From: Heterobilharzia americana
Taxonomy: Eukaryota; Platyhelminthes; Trematoda; Strigeidida; Schistosomatidae
Reading direction: 5' to 3'
Assembly: GCA_944470555.2 (NCBI GenBank)
Contig: OX104131.1
Location: 20,638,515 to 20,702,514 of the forward strand
DNA length: 64,000 nt
Shown: one piece after another, positions 35,289 to 46,545 of the stretch
Layout of the letters: each line of letters opens with the position of its first letter
Position numbering within the stretch: position 1 is the first letter of the stretch
The notes under the pieces: model-generated
Told to the model about the DNA's origin: nothing
Seen by the model: the letters and a program-made list of their open reading frames with translations, nothing else
Database searches by the model: none
Program-made: the position numbers and the translations under genes

Positions 35289-36418
35289 GCCGCATCATCC
35301 TGGAGAGGCTTAAAGACGCACTGGATTCAAAACTGCGACCGGAACAGGCAGGCTTCAGGAAGTACAAATCATGTGCTGACCAAATTGCAACGCTTCGCAT
35401 CATCATAGAACAGAGCGTAGAATGGCAATCAGCTCTATACCTCAACTTCATCGACTTTGAGAAGGCCTTTGACAGCGTCGACCGAGAAGTAATTTGGAAA
35501 CTGCTTCAATACTACGGAGTACCGCAAACCTTTATCCGCCTCATTCAACAACTATATGAAGATGCCACATGCCAAGTAATTCACAATGGGAAGCTCAGTG
35601 ATGCCTTTGAAGTGAAGACAGGAGTGAAACAAGGTTGCCTACTATCCCCCATGATATTCCTTATTGTGGTGGACTGGATCATGCAGCAAACAGTAGGCAG
35701 CGAGAAGAGGGGGATACACTGGACGACGGAAAAGAACCTAGAAGACTTGGATTTCGCCGATGACTTATGCCTAATGTCACATAAACTTGAAGATCTGCAG
35801 GCAAAAACTAACAAGTTGACAGAAGAGGCAGCGAAGACGGGACTTCAGGTGAATATAGAGAAGACAGAAGTGATGAAGATACCGCACCACCACCATCAAC
35901 AACAACAACAAACTCCAATCACCGTCAACGGGAGAAACTTGAAGGAAGTAACCTCCTTCACTTATCTAGGAAGCACTGTTTCAACTACAGGCGGGACGGA
36001 CGAGGACGTCAAAGTCAGAATCGGAAAAGCAAGACAGGCGTTCATTAGCCTGAAACCAGTGTGGAGATCTTCTGCACTCAGCATGCGGAACAAGATACGG
36101 ATTTTCAACACCAACGTCAAGTCAGTGCTCTTGTATGGCTCAGAGACTTGGCGCGTCACGAAAGGCATTTCCAATAAACTACAGACATTCATCAACAACT
36201 GCTTACGCTCGCTGCTGAAGATCAGATGGCCAGAAAGAATAAGCAACAAGGAACTCTGGGAACGAACCAACCAAGAACCTATCACGCAACAAATATGCAG
36301 GAAGAAGTGGAGATGGATTGGCCATGCACTGAGAAGGCCGACTGAGGACATCACGCGTCAGGCCAGTTGCTCGAGTGGAATCCCCATGGGAAGCGACGAG
36401 TTGGACGTCCGAGGGTGA
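35060..36418 (+). pseudogene. RTE reverse transcriptase (copy 1)
   Basis: Homologous from about 35166. YLVKLPKKGDL and GITLLSTPSKILSRI are fingers motifs. QAGFRKYKSCADQI leads to FIDFEKAFDSVDRE (motif A, first catalytic Asp), KTGVKQGCLLSPMIF (motif B) and LDFADDLCLM (motif C, catalytic Asp pair, near 35750-35780). EKTEVM, VTSFTYLGS and the thumb-like SVLLYGSETW and RWIGHALRRP follow. The frame ends with DELDVRG because 5 extra bases at 36365-36369 move the conserved tail into another frame. All catalytic residues are present. The first 35 or so residues before 35166 are read in the wrong frame. Confidence 0.9.
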
Positions 36419-36555
36419 CATGGAGGAGGTCGTGCGAGGAGGAAATGAGAGCTTGTGGGCTGTGGTGGAACCAGGTTCAAAAGATCTCAGAGAACAGAGG
36501 TCACTGGAGGCGTGCTACTGAAGCCCTATGTTCCACTAGGAACCCAAGGGACTAA
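36367..36555 (+). pseudogene. RTE C-terminal tail, out of frame (copy 1)
   Basis: LEWNPHGKRRVGRPRVTW, then EEEMRACGLWWNQVQKI and ALCSTRNPRD form the conserved C-terminal tail seen in many RTE-like RT proteins. Here it sits in a different frame from RT owing to the AGTTG insertion. The 62-residue open stretch is identical in copy 2 (36922-37110) and interrupted by stops in copy 3. Whether it is ever translated, for instance by frameshifting, cannot be told. Confidence 0.7.
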
Positions 36556-36569
36556 TAATGATAATAATA

Positions 36570-36584
36570 ATAAACTGTTATTTA
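36570..36584 (+). repeat. Target-site duplication, right
   Basis: Second copy of ATAAACTGTTATTTA, partly merged with the ATAATAA tail. Confidence 0.85.
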
Positions 36585-36829
36585 GATTTTTTAGTCTACA
36601 AAAGAAAATATTCTTTGTGATAGACTTAAGATCATGAATAAAGGATATGAATGCTTTGTTGACAGACATCCTCATACTTATGAATATTTTCCAACAGTTT
36701 TGGGTGAAGAATAAATCTTTTGATTTTTCGAAAAGTTATAGAGAGATTTGTCATTTCAATTAAATCTGTACAAGCATCAACACCATTTCATTTTACAGAA
36801 CGCAGTTTATTACTTATGAATAATATCCG

Positions 36830-36856
36830 GATATATATATGGATATATATATATAT

Positions 36857-36904
<48 letters not shown>
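36830..36904. repeat. (AT)n microsatellite, left part
   Basis: GGATATATATATGG-type sequence passes into a long AT run and meets the ATT tail of RTE copy 2. The other half of the run is at 40141-40215. Confidence 0.9.
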
Positions 36905-36909
<5 letters not shown>

Positions 36910-36921
36910 TTATTATTATTA

Positions 36922-37110
36922 TTAGTCCCTTGGGTTCCTAGTGGAACATAGGGCTTCAGTAGCACGCCTCCAGTGACCTCTGTTCTCTGAGATCTTTTGA
37001 ACCTGGTTCCACCACAGCCCACAAGCTCTCATTTCCTCCTCGCACGACCTCCTCCATGTCACCCTCGGACGTCCAACTCGTCGCTTCCCATGGGGATTCC
37101 ACTCGAGCAA
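36922..37110 (-). pseudogene. RTE C-terminal tail, out of frame (copy 2)
   Basis: Same 62 residues as in copy 1 (GRPRVTWRRS and ALCSTRNPRD blocks). It is separated from the RT frame by the 5-nt insertion at 37108-37112. Confidence 0.7.
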
Positions 37111-39320
37111 CTGGCCTGACGCGTGATGTCCTCAGTCGGCCTTCTCAGTGCATGGCCAATCCATCTCCACTTCTTCCTGCATATTTGTTGCGTGATAGGT
37201 TCTTGGTTGGTTCGTTCCCAGAGTTCCTTGTTGCTTATTCTTTCTGGCCATCTGATCTTCAGCAGCGAGCGTAAGCAGTTGTTGATGAATGTCTGTAGTT
37301 TATTGGAAATGCCTTTCGTGACGCGCCAAGTCTCTGAGCCATACAAGAGCACTGACTTGACGTTGGTGTTGAAAATCCGTATCTTGTTCCGCATGCTGAG
37401 TGCAGAAGATCTCCACACTGGTTTCAGGCTAATGAACGCCTGTCTTGCTTTTCCGATTCTGACTTTGACGTCCTCGTCCGTCCCGCCTGTAGTTGAAACA
37501 GTGCTTCCTAGATAAGTGAAGGAGGTTACTTCCTTCAAGTTTCTCCCGTTGACGGTGATTGGAGCTTGTTGTTGTTGTTGATGGTGGTGGTGCGGTATCT
37601 TCATCACTTCTGTCTTCTCTATATTCACCTGAAGTCCCGTCTTAGCTGCCTCTTCTGTCAACTTGTTAGTTTTTGCCTGCAGATCTTCAAGTTTATGTGA
37701 CATTAGGCATAAGTCATCGGCGAAATCCAAGTCTTCTAGGTTCTTTTCCGTCGTCCAGTGTATCCCCCTCTTCTCGCTGCCTACTGTTTGCTGCATGATC
37801 CAGTCCACCACAATAAGGAATATCATGGGGGATAGTAGGCAACCTTGTTTCACTCCTGTCTTCACTTCAAAGGCATCACTGAGCTTCCCATTGTGGATTA
37901 CTTGGCATGTGGCATCTTCATATAGTTGTTGAATGAGGCGGATAAAGGTTTGCGGTACTCCGTAGTATTGAAGCAGTTTCCAAATTACTTCTCGGTCGAC
38001 GCTGTCAAAGGCCTTCTCAAAGTCGATGAAGTTGAGGTATAGAGCTGATTGCCATTCTACGCTCTGTTCTATGATGATGCGAAGCGTTGCAATTTGGTCA
38101 GCACATGATTTGTACTTCCTGAAGCCTGCCTGTTCCGGTCGCAGTTTTGAATCCAGTGCGTCTTTAAGCCTCTCCAGGATGATGCGGCTTAATATTTTAC
38201 TTGGGGTGGACAGGAGAGTGATTCCGCGCCAGTTCTTGCAAGCACTGAGGTCTCCCTTCTTCGGCAGTTTGACAAGGTAACCCTTCTTCCAATCGTCAGG
38301 TACCTTCTCTTCCCTCCACACCTTCTGCAATAGTGGTGTGAGCATGTCCGCTGTTGTCTCTGCATCTGTTCTCAGTGCTTCTGGCGGTATTCCATCTGGT
38401 CCTGCTGCTTTCCCGCATTTCAGTAGCTTTATGGCGTTCAGGACTTCCATTTTCGTTGGGGGATTTATGTTCACTTGTAATTCAGCGGCTGCAGGTGGTA
38501 TTTCTGGACGAAGTGCAGGTGGTGGTGGTGGTCGATTCAAGAGCTTCTTGAAGTGGTCGGCCCATCGTTTCCTCTGTTTCTCTTCTTTTGTAATTAAATT
38601 TCCTTCTTCATCTTTTATTGGTTTCATCTGTGTTGGTCTCTTCCCTGATAGCAACCTGGTTATTTGATACAATGTCGTCAGGTCTCTCTTACCTGCAGCC
38701 TGTTCTGCTTCACTTGCCAGTGTGTCGTAGAAGTGTCTTTTGTCTTTGCGTGCACTCTTCTTCACTTCTTTGTCCAGTGTTTTATACATTGTGCTCAGTT
38801 CCTCTTGTCGTTGAGCATCCTTGCACTGGTTTATCTTCTGCTTCACCATCCTCCTCTCCTCTATCAGCTTCCAGGTATCCGTCGAGATCCATTCCTTGTC
38901 TTCTTTCTTCTTCCTTCCTAATACTGTTGTGCAGGTTTCTTTCCACATAGCTTTCAAAGACTTCCAGTGTTCTTCCACACAGGTTTCTTCAGGGATGTCC
39001 CTCGACGTCTCCCATTTTGTCTTGATGGCTGCTTTGAAGATCTCCTTTGTAGTTTCATCCTTCAGTTTCCGAGTGTTGTACTTGAATTGAGGTCTATCAC
39101 CAGCTTCCTTGAAGGCTTTTAACTTGATTTGGAAGGTTCCTTGCACTAGATAGTGGTCTGAACCTACATCTGCTCCTCTTCTTGACCTTGTGTTAAGTAG
39201 ACTGCGTCTCCATTTTCTTGAGATTGAGATAAAGTCGATTTGATTTTTAGTGTGTCCATCTGTCTGGTGAAATCCATGTCGCTTTGTGGATATCTTTGTG
39301 CCTGAACACACTGCCTCCAA
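37059..39320 (-). pseudogene. RTE endonuclease end, linker and complete RT (copy 2)
   Basis: The longest frame in the window, 753 codons. The first 20 or so residues are out-of-frame; from DGHTKNQIDFISI onward it matches copy 1: GADVGSDHYLV (endonuclease SDH), the charged linker with five Pro, KLLKCGKAAGPDGIP, then an uninterrupted RT with LPKKGDLSACKNW, FIDFEKAFDSVDRE, KQGCLLSPMIF, LDFADDLCLM (37720-37745) and TSFTYLGS, ending DELDVRG. It has no frameshift between linker and RT, unlike copy 1, so RT itself appears intact. The protein would lack the endonuclease start (two upstream shifts) and the C-terminal tail. Confidence 0.9.
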
Positions 39321-39606
39321 TCACCAAATCGTTGAATGCGCAGAATTCTGCAAACAATTCTCCATTCTCATTCATTTCACCTAGTGCCTCTCGACCCATG
39401 GTTAGTTCTCTTCCCGTGTTGTCCCCTCCCAGTTTGGCATTCATGTCGCCCATCAGAATTTTGATATCGCCAACTGACGTCTTGTCCAGTGTTGATTGAA
39501 GTTGTCTGTAGAATTCCTCCTTTTTCTCTTGCTCTGCATTATTTGTAGGTGCATAACATTGTATGATTGTGACCTTTCTTCCTTTTGAGTTGAATCTTGC
39601 TGTCAT
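39247..39606 (-). pseudogene. RTE endonuclease, middle part (copy 2)
   Basis: MTARFNSKGRKVTIIQCYAP, then MGDMNAKLG and KATWISPD. It ends in RWTH after a 4-nt CAGA duplication near 39265. The frame is separated from the N-terminal piece by a 2-nt loss near 39612. Confidence 0.85.
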
Positions 39607-39943
39607 GATCCTGCGAGGAGATTGGTTCCCACTGCATGAGAGCCTTCGATGCTCTTGAGGACATCATGATAGCCACTCCCTCAGTGTGCTCGTGGTTGGC
39701 GTCTGGGTGACCGGAGTAGATTATTGATTCTCCAGTTGACAGTTTGGAGAGTCCACTCCCATTCCATCTGCTTTCGCAAATCCCAAGCACTTCGATGTTA
39801 TACCTTCTCATCTCCTTTGCAATCTGGGCTGCCTTACTGGGTTCAAACATGGTGCGGACATTCCATGTCCCCACGTTTACTTTCGCTTTCATCGAGAGAA
39901 GACACATCGGCCAATTGGCTTCCCGAAGGCAGGCTTTCACCAA
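39539..39943 (-). pseudogene. RTE endonuclease, N-terminal third (copy 2)
   Basis: VNVGTWNVRTM and GICESRWNGSG are both in the expected form, continuing through HEHTEGVAIMM to WEPIS before the 2-nt loss near 39612. The residues after that are out of frame. It lacks the extra Arg and the 4-nt insertion of copy 1. Confidence 0.85.
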
Positions 39944-40139
39944 CTGGCGTCATTTCGCCTCTCCGATTCCAGCGGGGAATAAGTTTGTTTTCATTTTTTA
40001 TATTTTGTTTGTGCTTTGAAGTTTCTTTAGCGGTTAGATTTGTTTTACGGGGTAGGGTTGCTAGCCCTATGCCCAACCTTCCCTCTTTACCCGGGCTTAG
40101 GACCGGCTAGTAACTAGTAAACTAGTTAACGAGGCGAGG

Positions 40140-40140
<1 letters not shown>

Positions 40141-40215
<75 letters not shown>
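40141..40215. repeat. (TA)n microsatellite, right part
   Basis: An uninterrupted TA run of about 75 bp begins at the last base of RTE copy 2. With 36830-36904 it marks the split target. Confidence 0.92.
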
Positions 40216-40218
<3 letters not shown>

Positions 40219-40747
40219 TATATATGGATATGATTAATATCAGTTGCACTTTTGACATATTGAAACTAGTTTTGTCTTCCAATAATAGATAATAGTGTGA
40301 GTGGATTTCTGGATATTAATAGAAACCAAATAGTCATACAACCCATCGAAACAAATACACTTACAACTTACCACTATTTAGCATTTCTAACTGTAACTAA
40401 ACGGTTTCAATGGTGAATTTGAACAGGCTGCTTTGAAATGGGTAATTAATTAATTCACTCATTTGAATATTCAAAACGTTTTTTAATGAGTTTTTCTGAG
40501 TACTTTGTAGCTTCTGCTAACTTTCCTAGCTTCTAAACAAGGATTACAGTCTCCGTGTAACTTTCAACTTCCTGTTTTCATTTCACATTATGTAAGACTA
40601 TTTTATGTGTCACATATCACACTTTTACTTAATGGATAATACTTCGGGCACAAATACTTGTTCGTAACAGTGTCAGGACAACCACATTATTGCTTGGAAT
40701 ATTCATGAGAGTTTCACCTCATTTGTTTTTTATTTCATTGGTGACAG
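40216..40747. other. AT-rich stretch; possible intron
   Basis: No repeat recognised. If the exon at 40748 is real this is intron sequence. Confidence 0.3.
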
Positions 40748-40857
40748 GATTCTCCTCATCTGGACTCAATACTCAGACGTTCTTGTTGAATGTACATGGT
40801 TTTGATTTGATGAACAAAGATACAGTGGTCGACCTTTCCCAACGTGTAATTGCACTG
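40748..40857 (+). CDS. Candidate internal exon of an unidentified host gene
   Basis: 110 nt lie between a good acceptor (TTTTTTATTTCATTGGTGACAG) and a GT donor (CTG then GTACTT). The open frame uses 2 nt and then 36 codons (FSSSGLNTQTF, LLNVHGFDLMNKD, VVDLSQRVIAL), ending in phase 0. Composition is that of a globular protein, unlike the surrounding AT-rich noise, and no copy is seen elsewhere in the window. I do not recognise the protein. The next candidate exon, 43196-43301, starts in phase 0 and so could follow it. Confidence 0.4.
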
Positions 40858-41029
40858 GTACTTAAGATTTTTGTTCTGTTTCAATCGTTTATTTGACTGT
40901 TATCTATTGTGTGCAATGTAATTCCTTAATACTCACACTGATTAACTTAGTGGAGTCCTCTGTTATAGAGTTAAACTGACTCAGCGAACTTATGCACACT
41001 CATGCAATAGTAGGCACTGAACCACATCA

Positions 41030-41165
41030 TTTGTGTAAGGGCTGATTATAGTACCCGGATGCCCAAACTTCAGAAGGGTGAACAAGGCTCAAACCCGTGA
41101 CCTACTAGATGAAAGTAATGTTCGAGGATAAAGGAACCACAGCTCCACCCATCATAATCATACTA
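41030..41165 (-). repeat. tRNA-like SINE fragment
   Basis: On the minus strand the block contains TAGTAGGTCACGGGTTTGAGCC (B-box-like) and TGGAGCTGTGGTTCCTTTATCC upstream. It resembles a tRNA-derived head but is not a foldable tRNA gene by eye. Confidence 0.4.
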
Positions 41166-43195
41166 TGATTCCAAAAGGTTCGATGGATTTACTTGACCTC
41201 ACGTTCACTGCTTGGTATTTGATTATCTAAGTTAGTTATTCGAATATGACTGATGGTCTTGTTAGAAGCATGAATCAATAATCAGTCACAGTAATTATCC
41301 ATCTGGCATTTCACTAACTAAATGAATTCTCAGTGACATGTCATTTTCATTCATTGGAACTATGTACGTCAAGTTCATGATTCTGATGCCAATTTGAGAC
41401 AAATAATGTGAAATTGTTATTTGTGCTCAGTCAAATTTGTCTGTTAAGTTGTACACTATCATGAACTTTATTCTGATAAATTAGCGACAGCTTACGCAGC
41501 ATTAAACGCTCTCCATAGCAAGTGTTTCGTAATTTTTCATCTTATATCAGGTTACGCATGATGTTTACTATCCAAAATCTCAGATAAGTGACAACTTCAC
41601 CAAGTTAATTAGGTGTATTATTATTTAACCGACAGCTATAGCGGTAACATAAGTTCTCATTACACAAAACCAAGGGGATTATAATCCATTAATATGTAAC
41701 TAGTTTGAGAATGATTCGTTTCTTGTGTTCCCCTTTGATTTCCCGTGTTCATTCTGTAGAGTGTGTCACTTGCAAGAAAATACACTTTATAAGTGCTATT
41801 TGATGCACACTACTTATTGAAATGTTTACACGTACCATAAGGTAAACGTCATCGAAAGAGCGAATTGTGTTTCCTAATCAGCATATGGAGATTCCTGAGA
41901 AAAGTATACTGAACATTGGCGAAGGAAATAGTAGAACCGGGAAAACAAAAGAAATGTAAAGAAATTTTACTTAGAACTCAGCTCGTTCGTAATATTTTCA
42001 TTAAAAGAAATGAACTGACAATTGTATCCTTTTCTCAAGATTAATTTTTGTTTGATGCACATCGAGTTCTATATTTGTCAACAATTTTGTTTTCCCTACT
42101 TTCCCATTATGCAAAACATTTCTGTGAACAACATAATTAGGAAATATTTATCTTATGCCTCGAAATTGAGGACATACTTTTTAAGGTTGAGTTTCCCTAA
42201 TTAGACAGATCTTGTTCATTAACTCCTTAAATTCAGAAACTTTAGCAGAAAACATAAGAGGTTGTTTCGCGTGTTATTTATGTGTTATTGTGCGACTGAT
42301 CATGCATTTCTATTGTATAATAAATGAAGAACGGTTAACCAGAGGCAGTAGATAATGCAGTGAATGAAACAAAATCCTGCAAGCTATTGGAAAATAAAGG
42401 CCAAATAAGTTAATGGATGCAACTGTTCCTGTGTGCATAAACTGTCAGTATGATAATAACCATTACCATACAGCTGATTAGCATGAATAAGAGCGGAAAA
42501 ACAGGATATGATTTTGTTGTGAAACGACAAAGAGCATTTATTACCTTACTACTAGATGGTATGAATTGAAATGATCAGTGGTAAACCCCTTTGAGACATT
42601 TTAAGTCGTTTACTTTGAAATTTGACATATAAATGTTCTTTATATCGTGTTGAAATATTGAGCTAACCAACACATGGTGTTGTCAGTCAACAATGTGTCA
42701 ACATATTTACTGAAAATATTCAAAACTTATCTGAATTGATTTCCATCTTGGATAACCAAAGTTATTCATTAATAGTCTGTTATTCAATGATAAAATGAAT
42801 ATATCTACAGCATAAACTGTTAGACAAAAAGGCTTCACCAAATTCTGTGGAATGCAATGAACGTTTTGTATTTCGTCACTTACATTTAATATGATATAAA
42901 ATACGAGTGCATGATAACTGTCTAAATAAACGGGTTAAAACTTCTCACAAAAGTTTACCACTGATCTATTGAACTGACACCACTTAGTTGTTTTAAGAAG
43001 GTAGTGGTAATGTTCCATGTCTGAATACATACCAAGCAAAATTTTGTTCACAATATAAAATAGAATTTTGTAAAATGCTTTTGTACTTTTAAGCAAAATC
43101 CTAACCTCTATTTACGCTCACTTTCATTCGTATGAGATAAAACGATTCAATGAACTTTAGTTGCTCATGACTGTTTTGTTTGTTAATTATTTCAG
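41166..43195. other. AT-rich stretch; possible intron
   Basis: About 2 kb without recognised repeat or coding motif. Confidence 0.35.
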
Positions 43196-43301
43196 ATGTA
43201 CCAGATGTGTGAACGTTGTGTCCTGTATCCATCAGATGTTCAAAAACGAAAATTTGAAGACAGTTGCGTTCCGTCTCACCCTTTACCTCTATCCTTCCGA
43301 T
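43196..43301 (+). CDS. Candidate internal exon of an unidentified host gene
   Basis: 106 nt lie between TTGTTAATTATTTCAG and a strong donor GTATGT. In phase 0 it reads MYQMCERCVLYPSDVQ and then KRKFEDSCVPSHPLPLSFR with one base over. Appended to the 40748-40857 exon the frame stays open, giving QRVIAL followed by MYQMCERC. This phase agreement is modest support that both belong to one gene. The product is not recognised. Confidence 0.35.
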
Positions 43302-44944
43302 GTATGTGATCTGGTATATGCATCTGAGTTAATGAATACAATGTGAAATGACAGGAAGTAGAAACATGTTGAACTTTTATTGTCGTAATGAACACATTTT
43401 TGTATGCGAAGACTTATTTGGTTTTTGAAATAGTAACCATGAGTGTAATCCATATTCCTCTGCTAACTGTGTTCATCATTTCATTCTTCTCGAAAGTCAT
43501 ACGGAGAAACATAACGCAAGTTTCATGTGGAAATTATTAAGTTCACTTGCTCCCGTTGTTCGGATTTTGATTTCGTCTAGTATTCTCAAACGGTCACCAT
43601 TTTCCTTCACAAATCTCTCAATGAAGGCATTTATTCAATCAGTTTGTCGGATGGACAGTGTTTCGAAGCCCTGGAAAATGGCGTTTCAACTACTCATTAC
43701 TTTTAAATCAAAGAGAAACTATAAAAGCCGGGATACCGTCCATTCCATGTTTTTCTTTGATATATAAACTCTGACATTAATCATATGCATTTGTGGTGAA
43801 TAATTAGAAGCTAAATAAATTTTAATGGCCAAGGTCAACCGTATGAATGAAAACCTTACAAGAGTGACGCTTTTATAACCAATCATGCCCAGCTGAGACT
43901 AGCATATTCCTAAATTTTTCACAAATGACAAATACAGGATAACTGTTGTTGAGTGATTTCAAACTATTGAACAACTTTAATGAAAAAAAGCTACAAAAAA
44001 GTGTTCAAATCCTTGCATATCATTGTCATACCCAGAAAAACGTAAATATTTCTGTTTTAGCCTTTAAAAGAGTTAATGGCTGGTATCTATACATGATTGT
44101 TTACTTTTCAAGTGACCTCACAACAAAATTTGATTATTATGAAAATAAGCTAAACGCTTATTATAAACAAATCTTAAAATAGTCTTTCACTTTCATATTA
44201 ACTGATTGTTGATTAAAAGTTTAAAAATAAGCCAAGAAGTCATGTAAACAAATCATCTACTCAAAGTATACTTATTCAAACTAATCTTTTCTTCACGAAA
44301 CGTACCCTAGAATAAGATTAGTTTGTTTGAATTTTCATATTGTTGACAATTTTCTTTTGCATCCGTAAGACCATCAAAATGCCTTTTGAAGACTAAAGTT
44401 AAATTGTTGGTAGACATTTATATATTGATAAGTAATAATATATACAAATGGATTTTTCATAATCGTAAAGTCCTTTAAAAGTGCACGTATAACGGAATAA
44501 AGCGAAGTGGAATTCAAATTTAATAAGAAAAACAATTCTGAATTTCTAGTGTTTTTTTTTCTGGTTCTTGTCGCTATCACGGTAGAGTCTTATTGTGAAT
44601 ATAACGATGTTCTGTCATATTAATATTCAGTATTGAGTTTCAGTTTCATACGGAACATTGAAATAATAAATAATAATCTTGTTCAGTTAAAAATTTCCGA
44701 TTACAATAAAACTTGTAAGTTGGATACAACTATTGTTTCCTACAGTCAACCGTTTAAGGATTAAAGTTATTGGAATATTGTACGCAGCCATTGAGAAAGA
44801 GTATCGTGGAACAATTTACAATTATTTTGGTCGACAGAACCAAAATAAATATAGAAGTAAGAAAACCAAAACAGAAAAATAGTCTGATTTTCAAACACTT
44901 CACCCTTGAAACACTTCAGTAGTAGCAAGTAACAATAAAAAATA
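43302..44944. other. AT-rich stretch without a recognised gene
   Basis: Plus-strand frames 43525-43767 and 43946-44182 have no known motif and no clear splice sites. A T-run lies at 44551-44561. Confidence 0.35.
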
Positions 44945-45115
44945 AACTACAGGACGTGAATTTCGTCATCATCAGAATCATCAGCTGAATGTACTTGCCT
45001 TCCATTAAGCTACGTTGCTTCCACCAGGACTCGAACCCGGTATTGATCACTTTAAACACCAAACAGTTATCCACTAGACCACAGAGTTACGATAGTGTTA
45101 TGATAAGCATTGCAA
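44945..45115 (-). mobile_element. SINE with tRNA head and hammerhead-like motif
   Basis: On the minus strand, TGGTCTAGTGGATAACTG (A box) and ACCGGGTTCGAGTCCTGG (near-perfect B box) form a well-kept head at about 45020-45090. It is followed by CATTCAGCTGATGATTC, ATGACGAAATTCACGTC and CTGTAG. This hammerhead keeps CTGATGA, CGAAA and a GTC cleavage triplet; stem II is weak. It is the best-preserved core in the window. Confidence 0.75.
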
Positions 45116-46332
45116 GTAACATTTAAATATTGCTGAAAACTATTCTTTTCCTATTGAAATTGTTAGAACGCCAACACATATATAGGTTTCGAAGTAAATT
45201 AATCCTTACATTAACTAAGGTGAACAAACTGCTGTGCAAGTAACCGACTGAAGGTGCTTGGACAGGGGTGTTTCAGAAAATCCAGTGGAAAACTTGTCCT
45301 CGACCGTACTTTGTGAATTAGATCATACAGTAGCTACAAGCTAAATAGTATGGTCTATACGAAAATCCGATTACAATAACACTGAAATGTATATACGATA
45401 AAATTAAAGGTTACAGAACTCTTGAAATCATGGAACTTCAGTGAAATGCATCATTCGAATGTACTTTTAAACTTAAGATAAAATGCTAAGCATGTTTATT
45501 GTTACATTTAAAGTATATTTTTCCGAAGTCAGCAAAGTCGAGTTCAGCAGGTAGACACAAACCACGAAATTCTAGTTAAATTTTGAATCAATTATCTCTA
45601 GATGTTCGATACAGAAATTCATACAAGGAAAGGAAGCGGTCTTAATGAAGTCCATGCTAATGATATCATCTAACCTGTTAGGGAAGATCTCGAAAAACCT
45701 CATTCGTTATTTCTCTAAGGCTATAAGACAAATCCAGTGGACAGTTACATTAAGCGCACCTTTTTTTCATGCGTTTAGGAATCTCTGGCTTACTTGAAAT
45801 CATTAAGGTTCATATTAATAGTAGAATTAACAGTCCTCAGAAATGAACACTTTTGGACAAACTTCGATTTTTCTCGATCTCCTAGTATAATAATGATTAT
45901 TTAAAGAAATGCTCTTCCAAATGCAAGAAACACTCAGACAAACCGAAAAGTAAGTAAAGGGAGACCTTTTATCAAAGTACACAATGTCAATTATTTGTCA
46001 ATAAAAAGCTAACACTTGGAAGAAACCATTTATTCGTTTAATAAAGTTTTCGTCTTTTCAACTAAACTTGAAGATTGATGGTTCAATAATTTACTGTAAT
46101 ATAAGTTACCTACCGTTTAATTCTGCTCAAAGAGATCTGAAAATATTCAACACGATTATTCATCCTTAACGAAGCAATTACAGATAAGATCGCCTAACAG
46201 CTTCGAATTTATGATTAATTAACATCTGAAAAATATGTCAACTTTCTCATCGTCAGCTGCAAACTTTACCTACTATTGCTAATTAGCAAAGCAGTGGTAA
46301 ATCTGTATGAAAAGGAGTGTAAATGTAAAAAA
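45116..46332. other. AT-rich stretch without a recognised gene
   Basis: No supported feature. Confidence 0.4.
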
Positions 46333-46545
46333 TAACCCAGCGTATGTATGGTTAGCTACTTCACTAATTACTAGCCGGTCCCAAGACCAAATAAAGAAGG
46401 AACGTTTGGCATAGAGCTAGCAAACTTTCCCCCGAAAATCAATCCAACTGCACAAAGAAAGTATAACAAATAAAAATAAACTTATTCATCGCTGGAATCG
46501 GAGAGGCGAAATGACGCCGGTTGTTGAACGCCTTCGGGAAGTCAA

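Larger units (their letters stand above)
33330..36569 (+). mobile_element. Full-length RTE-type non-LTR retrotransposon, copy 1
   Basis: About 3.24 kb, from AACCTCGCCTGGTTAACTAG to an AATAATGATAATAATAA tail, flanked by a 15-bp target-site duplication. It encodes an endonuclease and a reverse transcriptase but no separate gag-like ORF1. Its length, short AT-rich tandem tail and domain content fit the RTE clade; from memory it may belong with the schistosome SR3/Perere-3 group, which I cannot verify here. The reading frame is broken by a 4-nt insertion near 33793 and a 1-nt deletion near 35163, plus the subfamily-wide 5-nt insertion at 36365-36369. Confidence 0.92.
36905..40140 (-). mobile_element. 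Full-length RTE retrotransposon, copy 2, inverted to copy 1
   Basis: About 3.24 kb, near-identical to copy 1 but on the other strand, from the GAGGCGAGGTT end at 40140 down to the (ATT)n tail at 36905. TA repeats on both sides indicate insertion into a TA microsatellite. It shares with copy 1 the GCCTGCCT duplication (39926-39933) and the 5-nt insertion (37108-37112), so both come from one source lineage. Its own lesions are a 2-nt loss near 39612 and a CAGA duplication near 39265, both in the endonuclease. Confidence 0.92.

Noticed and set aside
36720..36941. Frame with a long Ile-Tyr run
   Set aside because: It is the translation of the TA microsatellite and the ATT tail.
33330..40140. A single palindromic element or an inverted duplication event
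   Set aside because: The flanks differ (15-bp duplication against TA microsatellite) and each copy has private indels, so two insertions explain it better.
36905..40140. Copy 2 as an intact autonomous element
   Set aside because: RT is intact, but the endonuclease carries a 2-nt loss and a 4-nt duplication, and the tail is out of frame.
45020..45090. A functional tRNA gene
   Set aside because: A and B boxes are present but it is fused to a hammerhead SINE body and the acceptor stem cannot be paired by eye.
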